Counted from the stretch's first letter, positions 34,438 through 45,559 are shown. The stretch: 56,412 nucleotides of DNA from Entrophospora sp. SA101 (GCA_958430865.1 CAUDNR010002358.1:5589-62000); one strand, 5' to 3'. Numbers and translations are program-made. Notes: generated by a model not told the origin, from the letters alone.

Positions 34438-36737
34438 GATTTTTTGTGTTTCACATAATTTCACAGATTTCTGCGATTTCTGTGATATAAGAAGAAATCA
34501 TGTTACATCACCACAAAAATTCACAAAAAATAGGTTACATCACAGAATTTAATTAAAGTTGCATACTATACCTTATTTTGAATAGTATTTACATATTTGT
34601 TTGCATATTTTGATGTTTTAATTGTTATAACTATATATTGTGTGAGAATATTTTTATTACTTTAACAAATAATGACTTGACAACGTCTTAAAAATTCAGT
34701 GGTGTCAATTCATTCTCGAATCAGAGAATATCCTGAAGTTTTTAGAAATGATTCTGGAATAATGTTTTGTATTTATTGTGACAAATCTATTGACTGGAAA
34801 CACAAATCAACAATAGACAGTCATGTCAATAGTATTAAGCATGAATCAAATAAAAGAAAATACTAAGCTAAACAACAAGTATCTCACCAACAAACCCTTC
34901 AAACTACATTTAGAGCAGCAGATTCCAAAAAAATTGTAATAGAAGATTTAATTGAAGCATTTGTTGGTGCTGATATACCACTTCAAAAGGTTGATAAATT
35001 GCTCCCCTTTTTCAAAAAGCATTTAAGAGAAGGAGGTGCAATTCCAAAAGCTCCAACTCTAAGACAAGTATATCTTCCAAATATTTTTGAAAGTCATTTT
35101 TCTTCTCTTAAATTGCTATTTGATTCTAAACCAGTTTCTATTATTATGGATGAAAGTTTAGATGATTGTGCTCATAGTGTAGTAAATACTATTTTTGTAT
35201 ACCACAATTACACCAAGCTTGTTTCAGTTGTTTTTTAGATAAAGTCGATAATTCAACAATTGGCCAGACACTTTTTTACATCTTAGCAAAATACAACATA
35301 CCTTTTGATAAGCCAATTGTTTTTTTGTCAGACTCTGCTGCATATATGAAAAAAAGTTTTCGTGAGGTATTACATCCTGTTATGAGACAATTAATTCATG
35401 TACCATGCTGTGCACATATTATGAACTTGATTGGGTAAATTTTTTTATTTAATTATAATAATTACAATAAATAATTACAATAAATATAAATTTTTTTATT
35501 ATATAGTGAAACTTGGATAAAATTTCCCCAATTTAGTATTGTAAAAAAGTTTTTACAAAATATTAAAGATGCTTTTGTGAAATCAGCTGCACGAAGACGT
35601 CGGTATATAACTCATCTTAAACATCATGGAATAGTATCACCATGTAAAATACCACTTCCTAATGCAACAAGATGGAATTCATGGTTTAAAATGGTATTAT
35701 ATACAAAAGAATATATCAACTACTGGCCACATTTTTTTGAAAGTGAATTGCAAGAAAATTCTAATAATACATTATTAGAAATTCATAATACTTTACAAAA
35801 TGAACATGAAAGAGGCATTATTACAATTTATGTTTATTTCATTTCAATTTTTTCACAAGAATTTATTCAAACTCTTGATTTTTTCCAACAAAAAAATCTA
35901 CCAGTATTTCCTTATATTGAAAGAAGACTTCAGCATCTTACAGCATATTTAGAACTGCTGAAAATTTTGGTTCAGGTCTTGATGAATTAATTCTTAGTCT
36001 TCATTTTGTTCCTAGAGATTTTTATCCAATTTTTCGTGCTGCATTTGAAGCTGCATTTTTAAAATTTTCTTTACATATACCTAATCATCCAGCACGTGAA
36101 TTATTTTGTGCATGTAGAGTTTTTGATCCTGTTTTTATTCATCTGGGAGATATTCAACGAAGAAACATTAGACTTTATTCTACAATTGTACCATTTAACA
36201 ATCCTTCACATAATCTTTTGTATGAATGGGGCATATATTGTGGATTGGAAACTCCACTAGATTTAGGAGAAAATATGATTGAGAAGTTTTGGTTAGATAA
36301 AGTGAATGAATTGCCAATTTTGTCTAGCATTGCATTAGATTATATTTGGCTACCAATTTCCAGTTGTACAGTTGAAAGGAGTTTTTCTTTTTACAATACC
36401 ATCTTGGATAATAATCGGCAAAATTTGTCTCAAGATTCTTTAAAAATATTAACTATGATGCATTTTAATTCAAATTAATTAACCTTCCTTCTTTATGTTT
36501 ATATTTTTTTATGTTTATTATATATCTTTATCTGTTATAACATAATAAACATTTGGTTTATATTAAATTATCAATGTATTTTTATCATAATATTGCCACA
36601 TAATTTCACACATTTACCAAAAAAGCACCACAAAACTTCACAAATTTTGCAAAAATGAGATCACATAAATTCACAAATTTAGGCTTGAGCACAAAAATAT
36701 TTTACCTTATGTCACAGGAAAAAATCATCGTCCCTGA
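34438..36737 (+). mobile_element. hAT-like element, 2.3 kb, decayed
   Basis: Both ends read CAGGGACGATGATTTTTT (left at 34438; right on the opposite strand ending 36737), an 18 bp inverted repeat of hAT style. Subterminal DNA on both sides is full of ACAAAATTTCACA/CACATAATTTCAC words, typical binding-site repeats. The flanking 8-mers (CTTCTTGA and ATTGGAAC) do not match, so no target duplication survives. It contains one broken transposase gene. Confidence 0.75.
34672..36478 (+). pseudogene. hAT transposase pseudogene
   Basis: The head carries a CGBP1/BED-like zinc finger (FCIYCDKSIDWKHKSTIDSH ... KH). Core pieces follow: VSIIMDESLDDCAH, FLSDSAAYMKK, HVPCCAHIMNLIG and PLPNATRWNSWF (hAT-type Asp, CxxH and RW motifs). 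The C-terminal dimerisation block is intact (DYIWLPISSCTVERSFSFYN). Breaks: a TGA three codons after the ATG at 34672, a TAA at about 34864, a 1-nt shift in a T-run near 35230-35236, and another shift near 35950. A normal intron lies at about 35438-35506. The pieces belong to one protein whose copy has decayed. Confidence 0.75.
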
Positions 36738-36772
36738 TTGGAACATTCCAATAGTGTTACAATGTTCCAATT
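36738..36772. other. Perfect 11 bp inverted repeat abutting the hAT end
   Basis: ATTGGAACATT, a 13-nt loop, then AATGTTCCAAT starts exactly where the hAT terminal repeat stops. It could be a remnant of insertion or excision, or an unrelated palindrome used as a target. Confidence 0.5.
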
Positions 36773-36978
36773 GCACAACACTGCATACAAAAAATAAGAA
36801 AAAAAGGGCACAAAATATAAAAAATCTACACAAAAATTACGACATTTAGTAGGGCATCGTAACACGGCAACCTTTTCTTCTTTTATATATGAAACCTATT
36901 TTTAGTATAGCTAGCTATCTATGTATGTGTATGGCAAAATTCGTGTACACTACTAATAATCCATCTAATAATCTAAAT

Positions 36979-38775
36979 ATGAATTTATTAAATGAAATAT
37001 TACAATTCAGTAAGCTACTTACCTCAGCAAATGGAAATGATGTTTTCAGTTGGGATTCCAAACATTTAAATTTTGTTATTCGATATGCACGTACGATTGA
37101 AACTAAGTTATTTGGATTATCAAGGGAAAAAACAGATCTGATTCAACAACAACTTGATAATGGAATGACCAGAATTATTAAAAAACAAAAACCACCGCCA
37201 TCCTTAGAAGAGTTAAGAAATGCTCGTTGTTTATTGTATAAAGCATTGATAAGTAATCCTAAATTATCAAATAATTTGTATTCTTACTTGTTAAAAACAT
37301 ATGGGTTTAATGATGATAATGAAAGAAATTCTTCTTCAAAAAAGGATATTATAACAAAGGCATGTATTTAGTAGTATACTCGAATAAAGAAAAGGTATTT
37401 ATATATTAATTTTAATCTTTTTTTATTATGTTTATAGGATATCCTAACACGTGCTAAACCGTCTGCAACAATTGATGTTTTAGCAGGAATTACCAATACT
37501 TTTTTAGAATGTTTGGATGACATTAAAATCAATCATAATTTAGTAGAAACAAAAGATATTTCCACTACTACCATTTGTAATGAATATATTCGAATAATAA
37601 CCAAAAACAATTTAATTGGTGAAGAAAATTTTTATTATATATAAAAAAAGATAAAATTTTATTTTTAACATATAACTATCTTTTAGATTCAAGGACAATA
37701 AAATACGACTACTCATTCAAACTTTCACCTATTAATATTAAAAGATGTACTGCTGGCAGAATATTGTTAAAAAATTGTTTAAAATTGTACAATAATAGTA
37801 GCACCAGTAATGGATATAATGGATATATTCACTGTGATTTAAGAAAAGAAGTTGAAAATCAAATTATCAATTACTTGAATAATTATGTTGGAGAAGAATC
37901 AGGTGGAATGGTAAATAAATGATGATGATGATTTTGTGATGATTTTATTATTTCAATCCTGAATTTATAATAATAGCATAGCTCTTTTATTTTGTCAGGA
38001 AATAGTTTTTCGTAGCACTATACTAGCTTTTGAAGATAACCAATTTTATCGTGATGATGACCATGGCTATGTTAATAATTTAAATTTATTAGGGTTGAGA
38101 CAACTTTTTCTAAGGTGGATTATGACATGTATTTTTTCTAATCAAAATCAAAAAAATGGTACAAAAATGACAGATATTGAATCAGAGATTTGGATTTTAC
38201 ATCCTTGGATACTTGAAAAAATTTCACAATATCATGAACCATTCTTTAAATTTTATTATGGAAGATTGATACATTGCACACGTGAAGAACAACAAAGGAT
38301 GATGATTTTGGAAGATGAAAGAACATTCAATCATTCTATTCAACCTTTGATGTATTATAGAAAAATTATTAAAAAATATGATAGCGATAAAGATGATGAT
38401 GATACTTTTTATATTAGTACTACTACTAATAGTACTAACACCGCCATTATTAAAACTAATGATAATATGGAAACATCTAGCCAACGAACTAGTGAACAAT
38501 ATAATATCAAATTGATAGAAAATTTACTCCAACAATGGAAATATTTATTATGCAATAATAATAATGGTAGTGGTGGCAGTAGTAGTAATAATAACTACGA
38601 ATATGGAAAAGAATTATTAAATGATGAACTCAAAATTTTTAAACAAAAATATTTTTTTAACCCAAATGTCAAATTTGGGTCTCGATTTATTTCTCTACAA
38701 ATATGGAAAAATTTTTTTTATGAATTAGGAATACATGATAATGACGAACATTTAGATAGTATAATGAATGAATGA
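36979..38775 (+). CDS. FANCF: FANCF-like protein (Fanconi anaemia core complex)
   Basis: Four exons (36979-37359, 37438-37618, 37687-37910, 37999-38775) join in phase to 520 residues. Intron 1 needs a GC donor (AAG|GCATGT); the others are GT-AG. The N-terminus (LLNEILQFSKLL ... VFSWDSKHL ... RYARTIETKLFG) lines up in order with the start of vertebrate FANCF. So do SLEELRNARCLLYKALI-like helices, LKNCLKL, WILHPWILE..FFKFY, LLQQWKYLL and the end SLQIWKNFFYEL. FANCF is the helical-repeat adaptor that links FANCC/FANCE to FANCG/FANCA in the nuclear core complex, which drives FANCD2 ubiquitination at interstrand crosslinks. Asp/Ser/Thr/Asn/Gly inserts (about 370-460) explain the extra length over the ~374-residue human protein. 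An upstream in-frame Met lies at 36889, but 36979 matches the family start. The call rests on remembered alignment; divergence is high. Confidence 0.6.
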
Positions 38776-39001
38776 AATTGTGAAATAAAAATATATTTCT
38801 TTTAATTGTTTATTGAAGGGGAGAGAGAAGAAAAGGAGTAATTTAAATAATTTTACAAAAAAAAAAAAAATACAAGAAATAAAAAAGATTTGTCTATTCA
38901 TGTTTATATCATCTTATAAAAAGTCCAAATAATATAAAATTGTTTGTTTATTTAATTGATGAAATTTTCTAATAATTAAAATAAGCTGATTTTTTTGATT
39001 A
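38776..39001. other. Shared 3' region of two convergent genes
   Basis: About 225 bases between the stop codons of the FANCF-like (+) and MATH-BTB (-) genes, with an A-run at about 38858-38870. Probably both 3' UTRs. Confidence 0.5.
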
Positions 39002-40320
39002 TCATATTTTAACCGAGACAATTAATTCTTCAATAATATCAACATTTGCTTCACACAAAATATTTTTAAACAATTCACTTTCACGAATTTCATTCCAATT
39101 ACGTTTTGCAAAACGATAAATTGATTTTCGTAATCGTAAAAGATCTTTTTCCCAAGAAAATATAAGTAAGCTATCCCAAGTTTTCATGTTGATCAACGAT
39201 ATCATTTCCGATATGACGATTTCTATAAGTTCATGTAATGCGTCCACTTCAAGAGTTTTACGCATTTCTGCATCAATATAGATTTTTTGAAGTTTTGTAA
39301 TTTTTGCATGATCTGTTTCATCCTTTACCTCTAACAATTTACCTGAATAGATGAAATATAATATGTTATAGAAAATTTCATATTTCACCTCTTGAATATG
39401 AATTGGTTTGGATTCTTTAATCTCAAGCATCCAATCATTTTTTATTAAAGTTTTAAAATAATGTGATCTTTGTGCCAATATAACTTGATGCGCGTATACT
39501 ATTTGCCCGTCTACCATTAATTTAATATCACTGAAATTTTGTGAATTAAAAATTTCTGCAAATGTAGTTGAACTTGGTTGTGAATTCAATGTTAAATTGG
39601 AAAAGGGTTCTAAATCATCCTTTATCCCAACTGGAGTTTGTGTAACAATCACTACATGAACAACCAATGTATCATCATCTAGAACTTGGCCACTTTTTTG
39701 AAGTTCTGGTGGCAGTAAAATCTTTGAATCATCTGAATTTGCAATAGCATTAACTGTCACTTCTTTGTTAAGAAGTATTTTCGAACAAAAATTCGGCCAT
39801 CCCCAAGCTGGTTTTGCTTTTAGAAATTCATGCCTTTCACTTAAAAGAAAAAATTTTTATAAAAATTTAGCAGAATTATTAATAAAGTTTATTTATTACT
39901 AAATTTTTGAATCTTATTAATAAAATTTGTTTTTTTTCAAACGTACCAACGACGTTTTACCAATTTTAATATACGAGATTCTCCTTGTTGATATGGTATA
40001 TAAAATCCAATATAGAAGTTAACATTAACGCGTGCAGTAGCTTGTGCGTCACTAGAAAATAAAGCCTCTAGATAGCAGCTGATATTATTTTGAGTACTTT
40101 CACTATTTCCATTTGGATGAAATTTTAACCTCCAATTTAAAGGTATATAAGAACATCCGTCGTCATCAAATAAACTGATGTTACAAGTCCATTGAGGACT
40201 ATGAAAATACTGAGGTTTTGGTGTTAGTTTTTCTATTTTTGTGAATTCTTTAATGATCCAGGCATAATTATTAATAACACTACTACCAATTTGTGAATTG
40301 ATATTGTTGACCGTTAGCAT
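39002..40320 (-). CDS. MATH-BTB domain protein (likely Cullin-3 substrate adaptor)
   Basis: Two exons (40320-39947 and 39839-39002) join in phase 2 to 403 residues. Residues 1 to about 195 form a MATH/TRAF-like domain: YAWIIKEF near the start, PQWTCNISLFDDDG, LNWRLKFHPNG, then ARVNVNFYIGFYI. A BTB/POZ domain spans about 222-295 (FSDIKLMVDGQIVYAHQVIL ... YFKTLIKNDWMLE ... FYNILYFIYSGKL), followed by a BACK-like helical tail. SPOP/BPM-type proteins with this order recruit substrates to CUL3 ubiquitin ligases. It appears intact. Such genes form large families in AM fungi (recollection), so the specific substrate cannot be guessed. Confidence 0.85.
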
Positions 40321-40578
40321 TTTTCAAAATTTATTCTTTTTTTTACATAATACAAGAAAAAATAAATATATTTTAATTCTGTCACATGAGCTGTCACATG
40401 AATATAGAATTACACAATTGTTTATCATCAACAATAAAAAAAATTTATTTTCTTTCAATTAAAATAAGTTTTTCTTCAAACACTTGTTATAACAAAAGTA
40501 AACTAAATATGTGATTTGAGAATAAAATGTCTCTTAGGTGAAACAAAAAGAGGATGAGAAAATACCTTATTTAGTTAA
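40321..40578. other. Promoter side of the MATH-BTB gene
   Basis: AT-rich; a direct pair CTGTCACATGA / GCTGTCACATGAA lies at 40379-40401. No gene. Confidence 0.35.
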
Positions 40579-41100
40579 ATGTCAGATAAAGATACAAATG
40601 GAAAACCTTGCTTTTTTTTCTTTTGTAAGTTTTTGATTTACTCTTTTGAAGAATACAATGATGATGATGATGATGATGATGATGATAAATAGAACTAGCC
40701 AAAAATTGTACTTATGATTTGATTGAAGAATGAAAAAAGAAAAAATTTAAGTCTAATAAAACTAATAAAGATCATAATAACAGTGGTAAAGATGTTAAAA
40801 CATAAAACAAAAGAAAAACTAAATCATAATCATCAAGGTGGTAAAAAATACATAGTTTTCAACTTTCTTAAAAAATTTGCTTAATTTATTTCATTGTCCA
40901 ATTCATTGCAATAAACTTTTTTTTTTACAAGTAGTGAAGGAAAGGATCAACCTCAAAAACCTGATGTTGATCTATTACTATATTGCCATATGGGGCATGC
41001 TGCAACAAAACCAGACAAAGTGAACATTGGTATTACCAAAGATTTCAGGGATCAATATTGTTTGTTTAAAATCTTAACATCACAAATTGTATTACCATAA
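40579..41100 (+). pseudogene. Possible small gene relic
   Basis: An ATG at 40579 begins MSDKDTNGKPC, interrupted by a T-rich tract. A (GAT)n run follows at 40659-40687. At 40930-41100 a coding-like piece reads EGKDQPQKPDVDLLLYCHMG ... HAATKPDKVNIGITKDF and stops at 41098. The pieces cannot be joined with confidence. No family is recognised; it could be an exon set of a degraded gene. Confidence 0.25.
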
Positions 41101-41669
41101 TGTAAGATATTTGTCTATGCAAAAATAGTTAATATTTACATCAGATCTACTATGCTAAAGTTAGTTGTTTAGTTAATTATTTTAGTTGATTCCAACCTCA
41201 AATATTTGCAAATATATATAGAATAATGGTTTTGGACAAAATTGGGTTTTAATTCTAGCTGTGATATAACAAAAGAGCCTTTCTATAAAGATCTCAGACT
41301 GAGAATTTATATTATTGGTATGATTCATATATAAATTATAACCATCTGTCTATACTGGACTCTCTATAACGGACATTTTTATTCGATCCAACAATCTGTT
41401 ATAGAGTGTAAATTGTAATATTATTTATCTATAATAAATTTATTAATTTCGCATTAATATTCATGATCGGCATAAATCTTATTGGTTGAATCTCCATATA
41501 ATAATTCTATTTTCAAACTACGTTTACATGCCAGCATATTAAAAGATGTTTTCATAAACAACAATACATAACATTTAATATTACATTATTATTATGAATT
41601 TTAGTTCTGCATAGTTATATAAACCCTGACTCTTTGAAAGTTACCTATATCTTGCTGATCCGCCCTTTT
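41101..41669. other. Intergenic with a pogo-like terminus
   Basis: The only structure is the dispersed terminus at 41355-41420 (own entry). The rest is AT-rich with no frame. Confidence 0.4.
41355..41420 (-). repeat. Dispersed pogo-like terminus, second copy
   Basis: CTCTCTATAACGGACATTTTT then AACAATCTGTTATAGAG is the reverse complement of the 9.9 kb repeat (CTATAACAGATTATTTGG ... AATGTCCATTATAGAGAG). The outer edge reads TATACTGGA. It fits the end of a Tc1/mariner-pogo family spread through this genome. No partner end is found near by. Confidence 0.45.
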
Positions 41670-42798
41670 CTATGGTGATTGTGGTTGATTTAATTTTATG
41701 GATTTCTGTGAAATCCCTCCAGGAGATTTATGTTTAAATTCCTTGGCTTCTTCGGTTAGAATATTTGTTATTCTTCCAATCCACTCCAAAAGATTCTGTT
41801 GAATGAAAATAATAAACTATAATTAAATTTATCATGGCTTATATACAAATTTAAGTCAAAAAAAAAAAACATACTTCTCTAATACTTTCATCTTTTTCTG
41901 GAAACATCTCAGAGGCCCAATCCCATATTCCATATAAATCCCCGTTTATTTGAAAAAGGAGGTAGAATCTAATTTTCATTCCAATAATCTGATAGAATGG
42001 TATAAATATGGACATCATTCCTTTCTGTAAACTCTCAGGAAGAGGATTTTTTCCACTTTGTTCTATTAAATAATTTTCAAGTTTTTTTGTGCTGTGATTT
42101 CGTAACTTTGATTATTTTAATAAAATTTGAGATTGATTTATCATGATTATCTTTATGTGTTGGCCCAGTATTTTCACCGATACCTGGTTCATAAAATGAA
42201 CTCTACATACAAAGATCTGTGTTAGAACTAATTTATTGATTTTTCCAGAACAGAATGACACATACCAAATATAAAAAGTCACATGCTTTGCCAACACGAC
42301 TAGTTCCAGAACGATCAGTTTTGTCTTCACTATCAGCAACTGATCGATTTTCACCACTTAAAGAACAGAAAAAATTTTTAATAATATTCAAAGAAACAAG
42401 CAAAAAATATGTCCAAATCCTTACTATAAAAAAATAGCACGAGGAGTTTTTGCATAAGGTCCAACAATAAACATATCTACAGTTCGTTCAGATTCACAGT
42501 TTCCAGAAAAGCGACTGATCCACCCATCACTATCATAACAAGGGATTTAGATTGCATTAAATATAATAACCTATAACATGTAAGAACTTACGTATCCTCA
42601 ATACATTTGCCCACATAAATAGTAACATCATCTGCAGCATCTACATTTACAAGATAATCTTGAATGATTGTTTTATCACCATCCTATTGCAAAATAAAAA
42701 TTTCTCAGTTTAAAGATATTAAATCATATTATATATAAATAATTTAATTTACCTGCATTGTTTTTTTTTTTTTTAACGACGTAATCTTGTTGTGACAT
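41670..42798 (-). CDS. Six-exon gene of unknown function, with homopolymer indels
   Basis: Minus-strand exons 42798-42753, 42683-42592, 42529-42425, 42356-42266, 42202-41875 and 41795-41670 all have GT-AG introns of about 60-80 nt and matching phases at four junctions. Recognisable stretches are DYLVNVDAADDVTIYVGKCI, WISRFSGNCESERTVDMFIV, SGTSRVGKACDFLYL, IFIPFYQIIGMKIRFYLL and NLLEWIGRITNILTEEAKEF. Two homopolymers upset the frame: A14 in exon 1 (42761-42774) and A7 in exon 5 (42082-42088, one base over). If translation starts at the ATG at 42758, only the exon 5 shift matters. The protein would be about 250 residues. No domain recognised. Either a real gene with sequence errors or a young pseudogene. 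Confidence 0.5.
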
Positions 42799-42859
42799 TT
42801 ATTAATTTAAAATTAAAAATATGTAATACATATATATAAAAAAATTTAAATTATTTACA

Positions 42860-44430
42860 ATGCACAACTCCCCCCCCCCGTTTTACCATAAAATAGTATT
42901 CGTTTGGAGCGAATTGACGTCGTACAAAGTCTCATGAGGCCTCCTTTTTTAATTAGAGAATTAAGCTATTGCACCCCATTTCTTTGACTATGTAAAACAT
43001 CCTGTCAAGATACGTATATTTCCCATTGGCTTCCTTTTTTAATCCAGGAATCTACCCAACTTATCCAACTCAAAGTTGAGAGAGATGTTTCATTATTGGA
43101 GTTATTGTGATCAAGATCTTTTCTCTTCTTAATTTTTTCTTTCTTTTTTTTCCTCTTTACTGTATTATTCTCTTTCTTTACTTTCATTTGTTTGGTGATG
43201 TTTTCCTTAATTTCTTCTTGAATCACCAAATCACACCTAGGTTTCCAAATATCTTTGTATATATTTGTAATAATTGTTTCAATTATTATGTTAGTGATGT
43301 TGGTTGTGGATTTGTTACACTGTATAATTTTATAAATGTTATTTGTTAATGATTTTGGAATTATTCCATTAATTAAATCTAAGAAGGTAATTTTTTGTTC
43401 ATCATAATATGGATCCCAACACATGTCTGACAGTATATTATTTATATTATGATCTTTGCTGTTATACTGTTTCGATGATTTGATTTTTTCTGTTATGTAT
43501 CTTTTACATTTTTTAATTATTTCTTTGATTATTTTTTGACTATTGCTACATAACCATAAGTGCTGTTGTGTCTCATTTTCTTGTTTACAGGAAATGCATG
43601 TCCATTCATTTCCATATAAATCAGGTCGTCTTATCTTCAAGTTTTCTAGTACAGGTAAATTATTATTCATAGTTTTAATTTTAAACGCTTTAATTTTGCT
43701 TTCTGAGAATGATGTCTCTGGTTGTCTGTTGTAAGATGAAAAGGCAAAACTTTTCCATGTTCTGTCCCAATCAATGTCCTTTATTAACTTTGCATATTTT
43801 GCAAGCCTGTGTAATAGCAACCACCTATTAAAAGCTTCAGCTTGATTAATTGATTTGATGAAGGAACGTATTGGTTGTTCAATTAAAATATCATTAAAAT
43901 ATAGAGTAGCTTTAAGTGTCTTTGTTTTAGTGAAGTCGAATTTTATTGTTTGGCTTACAAGCCCTTGTTTAGCAGATAAGTCAGCTGCATTATTAAAAAT
44001 ATTGTTTGAATGTGCTTTAACTTTCCTACACTTCAAATTAATATTCTTTTTTTTAATCAACTCTTCTATTATGAGCCAAATAGTAAAATTTTTAATTTTG
44101 TATTTATGTGTTATTGGCACATAAATACATGGATTATTGAAGAATTCTAAGTACTCAATTGATGTTTTGCTATCTGTATAAATGATTACATTGCTATTTG
44201 AAGGAACTACAAGTAATGTTGTTAATATTGATATGGTTTCTGCTTTATTTGATGATGGCCAGTTTCCCATTCATGCATTAAAAGAATGAGTAATTTCATT
44301 ATTGAGCTTTCTGACCCATCCTATACCCATATTCACTGATGTATCATCGATATACACATGTTTATATGATTTGGATAAAATTCTGCATTTGACAATCTTC
44401 AAAAACACGTGATCATACAAATTTTATTGC
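42860..44430 (-). mobile_element. 5'-truncated LINE (non-LTR retrotransposon)
   Basis: The minus-strand body keeps only the RNase H and C-terminal part of ORF2 and a 3' UTR that ends near a run of ten Gs (plus strand C10, 42870-42879) and GGAGTTGTGCATTG. Upstream of about 44423 the coding path stops (TAA) and unrelated DNA begins, the usual 5' truncation of target-primed insertions. No poly-A is clear. It lies close to the promoter side of the six-exon gene. Confidence 0.7.
43005..44423 (-). pseudogene. LINE ORF2 remnant: RNase H domain and zinc-knuckle tail
   Basis: From about 44423: VYIDDTSVNMGIGW (first RNase H Asp), then an in-frame TGA just before 44270, then WPSSNKAE (Glu), IIYTDSKTSIEYL (Asp) and KVKAHSNNIFNNAADLSAKQ (His/Asp), a full D-E-D-D set. 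A helical linker and CISCKQENETQQHLWLC (CCHC-like zinc knuckle) follow, then a Lys-rich tail and a stop at 43005. The longest open part is 421 codons. Reverse transcriptase and endonuclease are missing, so it cannot transpose alone. RNase H downstream of RT is typical of Tad/I-like fungal LINEs. Confidence 0.8.
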
Positions 44431-44476
44431 ATTTTTGATTGGAAATTTTTTTCTCAAAAAATGGCGGTGTAGCACA

Positions 44477-44512
44477 AAAAGTTCAGCGACTAAGTGACTT
44501 GCACTATAATTC
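44477..44512 (+). repeat. Dispersed GACTAAGTG..GCACTATA motif, copy 1
   Basis: AAAAAGTTCAGCGACTAAGTG then ACTTGCACTATA recurs in the same orientation at 45487-45522 (AAAAAGTTGTGGGACTAAGTG, TCTCGCACTATA). The second copy lies just upstream of a small gene, so it may be a shared leader or promoter unit, or part of an element. Confidence 0.5.
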
Positions 44513-44539
44513 ATTATGACAAATATTTTTAATTAATAA

Positions 44540-44615
44540 AAAAAGGGGCCAATATTTAAATTCGTTGTAACAAGAAATTCGCTGTGACGAGGTTCGCTGT
44601 GACGAGGTTTGACTG
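44540..44615 (-). mobile_element. Terminus of a pogo/Tigger-like transposon
   Basis: Read on the minus strand from 44615: CAGTCAAACCTCGTCACAGC, then a second ACCTCGTCACAGCGAA, preceded by the TA target at 44616-44617. This is a textbook Tigger/pogo end. The other end was not found; the element has decayed or been overwritten by the LINE. The insertion site is the T-rich tail of the hairpin repeat. Confidence 0.65.
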
Positions 44616-44624
44616 TAGATTAAA

Positions 44625-44712
44625 ATAAAATAAAAATAGAAATAAAATTTAAATTGTCCCGGAATTAAGAGATTCGACCAAAAGATCTGCGTCAAAATTT
44701 AATTCCGGTAAC
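44625..44712 (-). repeat. Dispersed hairpin repeat, copy 2 (inverted)
   Basis: On the minus strand TGTTACCGGAATTAAATTTT, loop GCAGATCTTTTG and TCTTAATTCCGG match copy 1 at 25806-25918, including the GACAATTTAAATTTTATTT tail. The hairpin core is 44659-44708. The pogo-like end replaces the rest of the tail at the TA. Confidence 0.65.
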
Positions 44713-45559
44713 AATATATAGTAACGTTGTTTTGAAGAATATGTGGGGTGCGGAAAATAGAAACAGCCCTAACTGCCAAAATCTCAATTTTGAGTTAATA
44801 ACATACTTATATGTAATTTTTTACAAGGGTTAATTTTAGCTTAATAAATATACCCGCTTTGATTAGTAAAGTTTCGAGATATTTAAAGGAAAATAGCAAA
44901 CCATATAAAACCAAGAAAACGGAATTTTACTAATTGGATTAAATAATGCAACACGAATTTATAAATAATAAATAACAAAAAAAAATTTTTCTTTTTATTA
45001 TATTGTCAGATCTAAGTTCAAAAGTGATTATTCATTTATTAATTTTATCCCTGTGTCAATACAATAAAACAATTCTTCCAATTCATTTATACTAAATTAT
45101 AACAACAATTTTTGTGAATATACATTTATACTTACTTTTGAAACTATCTTTCACTATTGTTAAACAATTCCTTGCTAAGCAATACTAAACAATATCTTCT
45201 TTAGATTTCACACTATTTCCTGATAACATTCTTAGCACAAGACCTCCTTCTGTCTAAGACAGGCATGTTTCCCTTTATCCTGATAACAATTTCTTGATTG
45301 GTGCCCTTCTAGCTGTCCTCCTCTTTACTATTAAGTCAGGGATGTTACCTAAATAAAATTCATTAGTAAAGCAATTAATGATTATAGATGATCTGCATCG
45401 TATCAACAAAATGAAATCGTAACTTGTCTTAGCTTCAAAATTACGGCTTATTTTTTTGGTGTTAGAGAAGGATCTACAAGGCCAATAAAAAGTTGTGGGA
45501 CTAAGTGTCTCGCACTATACAAGTTCTAGATGATCAAGTAACACCATTACCCAAAAATA
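44713..45559. other. Intergenic
   Basis: AT-rich spacer with a pair of TCCTGATAACA words (about 45218 and 45278) and the repeated leader motif at 45487. No supported frame. Confidence 0.4.

Noticed and set aside
42255..42437. Plus-strand ORF over 42.3 kb
   Set aside because: Antisense to exons 3-4 of the six-exon minus-strand gene, which has consistent splicing.
43107..44124. Plus-strand ORFs across the LINE
   Set aside because: Antisense to the RNase H/zinc-knuckle frame, which carries the recognisable motifs.
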